Source: Heterohyrax brucei
Lineage: Eukaryota > Chordata > Mammalia > Hyracoidea > Procaviidae
DNA: 64,000 nt
NCBI GenBank assembly: GCA_028571685.1
Contig: CM053166.1
Location: 57,622,111-57,686,110 of the forward strand
Direction of reading: 5' to 3'
Shown here: piece by piece, positions 58,196 to 64,000 of the stretch
How the letters are laid out: the number at the start of each line of letters is the position of its first letter
Position numbering within the stretch: the stretch's first letter is position 1
Program-made: the position numbers and the translations under genes
The notes under the pieces: generated by a model
Told to the model about the DNA's origin: nothing
Database searches by the model: none
Seen by the model: the letters and a program-made list of their open reading frames with translations, nothing else

Positions 58196-58362
58196 AGGGA
58201 TTGTTGTTGTTAGATGCCACTGAGTCTTCTGTGACTCATAGCAACCCCATCTACGACAAAATGAAATGCTACCCATCCTGCCCCATGCCCACAATCATTA
58301 TGCTTGAGTACATTGCTGCAGTCACCGTGCCAGTCCATCTTGTTGATGGTTGTCCTCTTTTT

Positions 58363-59690
58363 TCACTGACCTTCTACTTTACCAAGCATGATGTCCTTCT
58401 CCAGAGATTGATCATATCTGACAACATGTCTAAGTATGTAAGACGTAGTCTTGCCATCTTCTAAGGAGCATTCTGATTGTACTTCTTCCAGGAGAGATCT
58501 GTTTGTTCTTTTGGTAGTCCATGGTATATTCAATAGTCTTCTCCAACACCACAATTTGAAGGCATCAATCCTTCTGTCTTCCTTATTCATTGTCAAGTTT
58601 TCACATGTGTAATACGCAATTGAAAATATAGTGGCTTGGGTCTTCAAGGTGGCATCGTTGCTTTTCAACACTTTAAAGAGGTCTTTTGCAGCAAATGTGC
58701 CTGATGCAATGTGTCTTTTGATTTCATGATTGCTCCTTCCATAGATGTTGATTGTGGATCCAAGTAAAATGAAGTCCTTGACAATCTCAGTCTTTTTTCC
58801 ATTTATCATGATGTTACATATTGGTCCAGTTGTGAGGATTTTTGTTTTCTCAGTTTAGAGGTGTAATCCACACTGAAGACTGTGGTCTTTGACTGTTATC
58901 AGTAAGTGCTTTAAGTCCTCTTCACTTTCAGCAAGTACGGTTGTGCCACCTGTATAACACAGGTTGTTAATGAGCCTTACTCCAGTCCTGATGTCCTGTT
59001 CTTCTTCATATGGTCCAACTTCTCAGATTATTTGCTCAGCATATGGATTGAATAAGTGTGATGACAGAATACAACCCAACCACATAACTTTCCTGACTTT
59101 AAATCATGCAAAAAAAACCAAAAACCAAACAAACAAACAAAAAACCCACTGCCATCGAGTAGTATCCAACTCATAGTGACCCTAGAGGTCAGAGAAGAAC
59201 TACCCCACAGAGTTTCCAAGGAGCACCTGGCAGATTTGAACTGCTGACCTTTTGGTTAACAGATGTGGCACTTAACCCACTATGCAGCCAAGTGTCCTTT
59301 TTCTCTGTTTGAAGCACTAACTCTTGGTCCATGTACAGATTCCTCATGAGCACAATTAAGTGTTCTGGAATTCCCATTCTCTACAATCTTATCCACAGTT
59401 TGTTATGAACCACAGTCAAATGTCTTTGCATAGTCAACAAAACGCAAGTAAACATCATTCTGTTATTCTCTGCTTTCAGCCAGGATCCATCCGACAGCAA
59501 TGATATCCCTGGTTTCTTGTCCTGTTCTGAATCCAGCCTGAATTTCTGGCAGTTTCCTGTCAATATATGTTGCAATCGCTTTTGAATGATCATTAGCCAA
59601 ATTTTCTTGCATATAATATTGATGAAACAGGTCAGTTGATCTTCCATCAATTCCTGGAGCCTTGTTTTTCACCAGTGCCTTCAAGGCAGC
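58363..59690 (-). pseudogene. RTE reverse transcriptase remnant
   Basis: Read on the minus strand: NKAPGIDGRSTDLFHQYYMQ and LPEIQAGFRTGQETRDIIAV (59463-59684), then VDYAKTFDCG near 59430. After the SINE comes block C near 58950, which reads NNLCYTGGTTVLAESEEDL, so the YADD aspartates are replaced by two glycines. The last piece is 58363-58809 (VKDFILLGSTINIYG, LWCWRRLLNIPWTTKRTN). Catalytically dead and frameshifted. Confidence 0.88.
59111..59297 (-). repeat. AfroSINE
   Basis: Antisense with the canonical AACCAAAAACCAAACAAAC tail and CTGCCATCGAGTAGTATCC at the left. Head CCACTATGCAGCCAAGTGTC at the right. Inserted in the RTE polymerase region. Confidence 0.92.
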
Positions 59691-60796
59691 TTCACCTTCT
59701 TCCTACAGTACCAGCAGTTCCTGTTCATATGCTACCTCTTGAAATAGTTGAACATCAACTAATTGTTTTGGTCTAATGCCTGTGTATTGCTTCCATCTTC
59801 TTTTTGATGCTTCCTGAATCATTTAATATTTTCCCCATAAAATCCTTTACTATTGCAACTCGAGCCTTGAATTTTTTTCTTCACTTCTTTCACCTTGAGA
59901 AATGCAGAGCACATTTTCACTTTTGGTTTTGTATCTCCAGCTCTTTGTAAGTGTCATTATAATACTTTGAGTATTACACTTCTTGAGTAGCCCCTTGAAA
60001 TCTTCTGTTGAGTTCTTTCACTTCATTATTTCTTCCTCTTGCTATAGCTACTCAATCTTCAAGAGCAAGTTTCAGAGTCTCTTCTGGCATTCAATTTGGT
60101 CTTTCCTTTCTTTTCTGTCTTTTTAAGGACCTCTTATTTTCTCTATGTATGATGTCTTTGATATCATTCCACAACTTGTCCTGTCTTCAGTCATCAGTGT
60201 TCAGTAAATTTATTCTTGAGATGGTCTCTAAACTCAGATGGGATATGCTCAAGGTTGTACCTTGGCTCTCAAGGACTTTTTCTCATTTTCTTCAGTTTCA
60301 ATTTGAATTTGCATGGGAACAATTTATGGTCTGACTGCAATCAGCACCTGGCTTGCCTCTGACTGAAGATACTGTCTGTTTCCACTGATACAGTCAATTC
60401 AATTCTTCTGTATTTCAACTGGCAAAGTCTATGTACATAGTCACCGCTTATTTTTGTGATAAAAGGTATTTGCAGTGAAGAAGTCATTGGTCTTGCAAAA
60501 TTCTATCATGCATCGTTTCTGTCACCAAGTCCATGTTTTCCAACTACTGATCCTTCTTCTTTGTTTCCAATTTTAGCATTACAATCACTAGTAATTATCA
60601 GTACATCCTGATTGCATGTTCGATCAATTTGGGACTCCAGAAGATAATAAAATCTTTCATTTCTTCATCTTTGGGCTTAGCAGTTGGTATGTAACTTGAA
60701 AAATAGTTGTATTAACTGGTCTTCCTTGTAGATGTATGGATATATTCTCTTATCACTGATGGCATTGTACTTCAGGACAGATCTTGATATGCTGTT

Positions 60797-61297
60797 TGTT
60801 TTAGTCAGCTAGGCTGCTCTTACAGAAATACCATGGAGTGGATGGCTTTAACAAAGAAAGATTTATTCTTACACAGTCCGGTAGGTTGCAAGTCCATATT
60901 CAGGGTGTCCACTCCAGGGAAAGACTTTCCCCTTGTCGGCTCTGGAGGAAAGTCCGGTATTGCATCAGTCTTTGTCCAGGGGGTGTCCTCACGCAAGAAC
61001 CTCTGGTCTGAAGGACGCGCTCTGCTCCCAGTGCTGCTTGCTTGATGGTAGCGAGGTTCTCAAATTGTCCTTTGTTTCTTTTTCCTTTTATTCCTTGCAA
61101 GCTAAAAGCATTAAGGGTGGGGCAAGCCATACTCCAGGGAAACTCCCCCTACAGCAGGAATTCACAGCCCCACCCTAATCCTTTAACATACAGGTTAGCA
61201 AAACCACACAATGGAGGACAGTCCCAAGATACTGGGAACCATATCCCAGACACGTGGCTGCACACATTTTTGGGGGGACACAATTCCAACCATGACA
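60797..61297 (-). mobile_element. Solo LTR, ERVL-MaLR type (young subfamily)
   Basis: Antisense LTR that looks whole, TGTTTTAGTCAGCTAGGC to CAACCATGACA, with flanks CTGTT and CTCTT (4 of 5). Near-twin of 55215-55716, nested in the RTE endonuclease region. Confidence 0.93.
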
Positions 61298-61745
61298 CTC
61301 TTTTTGACAATGAATGTACCAGCATGCGCCTTCAAGTTGTCATTCTCAGCACAGTAGATCCTCTTGTTGTCCAATCAAAATGACCAATACCAGTCCATTT
61401 CAGCTCACTAATGCCTAGGATGTCAATGTTTATATGTTCCATTTCATTTTCGATGATTTCTATTTTTCCTAGATCTATAATTGGCACCTTTAATGTACCA
61501 ATTACAAATGATGTTTGAGGGTTTGTTTTTTTTTTTTATTTTGAGTCATGCCACATCAGCAGACACAGGTCTTGAAAGTTTAACTCCATCCATGTCATTA
61601 AGACCAACTCTACTTTGAGGAGACACCCCAACTGGAGAGGCTCATCTTCAGGCACCGTATCAAACAATGTTCCACTGCTATTCATAGGGTTTTCACTGGC
61701 TAATTCTTCTCAAAAGTGGACTGGCAGGTCTTTCTTCCCCTAGAT

Positions 61746-62640
61746 ACAAGGGAAGGGGACCTAAACTCCATCTCCTGATGGAGAGGGACAAAGTATTTTT
61801 AGCCATCTTTAGTCGTCTGTTTCCTTGTACTTGGTACAAAAATAAAGATAGAGATGTAGATAGCAGAAAAACACACCAAAAAGTACTCAGTTTATGTCTG
61901 TGGAAGGTGCTAGTCAAGGGCCACTCTGGATTAATGTTCTTACTGCTGTTCAGCTGACTAAAATGAGAGAAGAAACCAGGGCAGGACTGAGTCTGCACTG
62001 CAGAAACACCTTGACATGAGTCAGTGGTTCTCAAAAATAATTTATGAGACCAAATTAGGTCATCTATTTTTAATTACTGTGGTTATTAACTTGACGAATT
62101 GTAATTCAGTACTGCTCTCACATGGAATAATTCTTGAGACTTGAGGAGCTGTTAGTGTTCTTTTCCATGATTTCCTTAATTCTTTAGTTTTAAGGTAGAA
62201 CATCTCCCTACATGTTTCCTTCTCTTACCCTTTGACCAAAATTGCTGACTCCTATATTTTCCGGGACATTATCTAAAATGCAGTCCAAGAGTGTTTTGCT
62301 TTGTTTCTGTTTTTTTTTTTTTTTTTAATGCACAGTATACAAGCACAGAGACCTCTATTTTGGGTAGGAAACATTCCTAGAGCTAAAAAAATTCAAAACC
62401 AGTGGCAAGCTTGGGCAATGTGAGTTTTTCATAAGGATAGACTGTGCTTCTACTTGAAGCATTTACAGGAGTCAAATTATTGGTAAAGACACCCAGTTGC
62501 CTCTTATAAACAAGGAAGCGGAGAATTTAGGCATGCTAAATGCAGAGCTTGTTTTCCACTGAAAGAGGATGTAAACTGCTAATCACAAGCATGCCACAGT
62601 TTAATTACCACACAAGACCCCTTCCTGGTTTGCCAAGTTT
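61746..62640. other. Anonymous DNA
   Basis: No gene or repeat recognised. A T-run lies at about 62311-62327. The open frame at 61693-62034 (minus) begins inside RTE-like DNA and shows no domain. Confidence 0.55.
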
Positions 62641-64000
62641 TTTTTTTCTTTAGATTTTTTTAAAATTTTTATTTTCATTTGTATTTAACATGACTGACTG
62701 AAAATGTACATTCCTGTATAAATTTACACACCCACCTATATGCAGCTTCCACTGCTCTCCCTGTCCGGTGACTGCACACTATTCCTCTCTGCTCCATACA
62801 TGTCTCATCCTCCCAACAGTCTCTTTTTTCCCTCCTCTCCACCCACTCTCCTTCCTCCAGCCAGAGGTCAGCAGGATGATATCCTATAGATGTATAGAAC
62901 CATAAAGTACAACCAATATATGGTCACTCTGCATTGTCAAGTCCAATCCATTCCTGTCTAAAGAGTGGACCTTCGTTATAATTTATGGGTAAGGGCAGCA
63001 TCAGGGCCGGGGGCCATGCTCTCAGGGGAACCCCGAAATCTCTGGACAATCAATTGAGGTCTTTTAGTGGAGATCTCAGGATGCACCTCTTTTTATTCTT
63101 GTGTTGCCAGTGAGACTCAACTTAGTGAGCTCCATCGTGGCTATCACTGGTAGTGGCAGGCACCATCCAGTTCTTTCGGTCCCAAGTTGATGTAGGCACC
63201 CACTGATGTGGGTCTCATTGTCTTCTGGGTTGTCTTTACCACATGTCATTTTGGTCCTCGGTGAGCATCTGTTCCTGCTGAGTTGGGCCCATTTGCTGCG
63301 TCCTTGGATGGCAGCTTGGCAGCTTTTAAGACCCCAGACGCCACTCACCAATGTGGGGTGCAGAGAGCCCTCTTAGCAAAACGCTAGTTGTGCCAATTTG
63401 CCTTCATTTCGCCTAACAGCATGGTCCCCTGCCCCCCGCCCCAGCTACTCTATCCTTGCAATATTGGGTTAAAATGGAAGGAGTACTCAAGTTATGCTGA
63501 AGTCCACTTAATGTTGTTCTTGTTTCTAATGTGTGCTATCACTGCTTTCTCCCAATCAGATTTCTAGCAACTATCTAAACTAAATCCTCCCCCTCCCCCT
63601 CCCTCTCTCCCCTCCCTTGCAGCTGTCAAAGAGTCTTTTCTTCTATACACAAGTCTGTTTTTGAGATCTTCTCATAGAGGTCTCATACAGTATTTGTCTC
63701 TTTGTCACTGACTACTTTCACTCAACATAATGTCTTCCAGTTGAAACCAGGTTAGGAGATGTTTCCTGGAATTATCGTTATTCTTTATCATTGCGTAGTG
63801 CTCCATTGAGTATATGTACCACAGTTTACCTATCCATTCTTATGTTGTTGGGCATCTGGGTTGATTCCATCTTTTTGCTATTGTGGACTGTGCTGCGATA
63901 AACATTCTGGTGCATGTGTCCATTGGTGTGAAAGGCCTTGATTCTGTAGGATATATTCCAAGTAGTGAAATTACTGGGTCAAATGGTATATTGATGTCCA
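62641..64000 (-). mobile_element. L1-C: antisense young L1, cut by the window end
   Basis: Poly-T at 62638-62660 marks the 3' tail. The 3' UTR occupies 62660-63671 and parallels 39884-40870 of L1-A, including the C-rich complement of the G-tract (63587-63617). ORF2 C-terminal sequence fills 63672-64000. Same young subfamily as L1-A. Confidence 0.96.
63672..64000 (-). pseudogene. L1-C ORF2 C-terminal end, partial
   Basis: Minus-strand reading DINIPFDPVISLLGIYPTES to KYCMRPL followed by TGA (63672-63674). Two extra stops, a TAA after NQPRCPTT and a TGA after SESSQ, are seen against L1-A, so this end of the ORF is broken. The rest lies beyond the window. Confidence 0.9.

Larger units (their letters stand above)
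58198..61745 (-). mobile_element. Nearly full-length antisense RTE LINE
   Basis: The RNA 3' end is at the left (TTGTTGTTGTTAGATGCCAC). Reverse transcriptase follows at 58360-59700, linker and endonuclease at 59700-61520, and a 5' region to about 61745 that resembles BovB 5' sequence (GAGGCTCATCTTCAGGCACC). An AfroSINE (59111-59297) and a MaLR LTR (60797-61297) are nested. Removing them leaves about 2.9 kb, against roughly 3.2 kb for a full BovB-type RTE. Open pieces are short, so the ORF is broken many times. Confidence 0.88.

Noticed and set aside
60340-60362. CAGCACCTGGCTTGCC resembling a ninth micro-insert
   Set aside because: It fits the continuous RTE endonuclease sequence with no added bases and no target duplication.
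55215-61297. Near-identical LTRs as the two ends of one provirus
   Set aside because: Each has its own separate 5 bp duplication, and the DNA between them is L1, MIR, SINE and RTE sequence.
1-64000. CRISPR arrays, operons, riboswitches or other prokaryotic systems
   Set aside because: No regularly spaced repeats or bacterial gene layout. All repeat content is mammalian.
1-64000. Host protein-coding exons
   Set aside because: No open frame outside transposons shows a recognisable domain with splice sites. Anonymous stretches are short and stop-rich. Distant regulatory function cannot be excluded by eye.

Overview
This window is repeat-dominated mammalian DNA, almost certainly from an afrotherian and most likely a paenungulate such as elephant, manatee or hyrax. 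The diagnosis rests on about twenty copies of the tRNA-derived AfroSINE, four pieces of an RTE/BovB-type LINE whose 3' end matches the AfroSINE tail, and a young L1 lineage. I found no convincing host exon, tRNA, rRNA or CRISPR array. The longer open frames all fall inside L1, RTE or LTR sequence, or in base-skewed noncoding DNA.

Layout. 1-844: remnant of an ERVL-MaLR element. 845-7488: old, mostly sense L1 broken up by a SINE, a micro-insert, an L1 3' end and a MaLR LTR. 7500-9767: RTE with an intact YADD box. 9768-11620: anonymous, partly pyrimidine-rich. 11845-13908: second RTE split by a MaLR LTR. 14188-15283: foldback mariner split by a MaLR LTR. 16163-18880: 5' part of an L1 with a long inverted repeat. 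18957-31953: AfroSINEs, old L1 ends, MIR and LTR fossils in anonymous DNA. 32363-32788: ERV2/ERVK-type solo LTR. 33652-40880: full-length young L1 (L1-A). 41146-45838: old L1 with four insertions. 46483-54296: old L1s carrying a nested internally deleted L1 (L1-B). 54430-57790: L1 end, solo LTRs and an inverted LTR pair. 58198-61745: nearly full-length antisense RTE. 62641-64000: antisense young L1 (L1-C) running off the window.

How the parts relate. L1 would supply enzymes for its own copying. RTE probably supplied them for AfroSINE, because the two share a 3' end. Target-site duplications (TSDs) and interrupted hosts give a relative chronology: old L1 and mariner first, then RTE and AfroSINE, then MaLR-type LTRs, then L1-A, L1-B and the ERV2 LTR.

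The most unusual signals are: (1) eight 18-36 bp inserts sharing one core (CTCGACGGCACTTGGC), several with clear TSDs, that look like extremely short copies of an AfroSINE tail variant; (2) a palindromic LTR insertion inside a single GATGC TSD; (3) a foldback mariner; (4) duplicated monomers with YY1-like sites in the L1 5' UTR. All alignments were made by eye, so boundaries are good to a few bases where a TSD is quoted and to about 10-30 bases otherwise.
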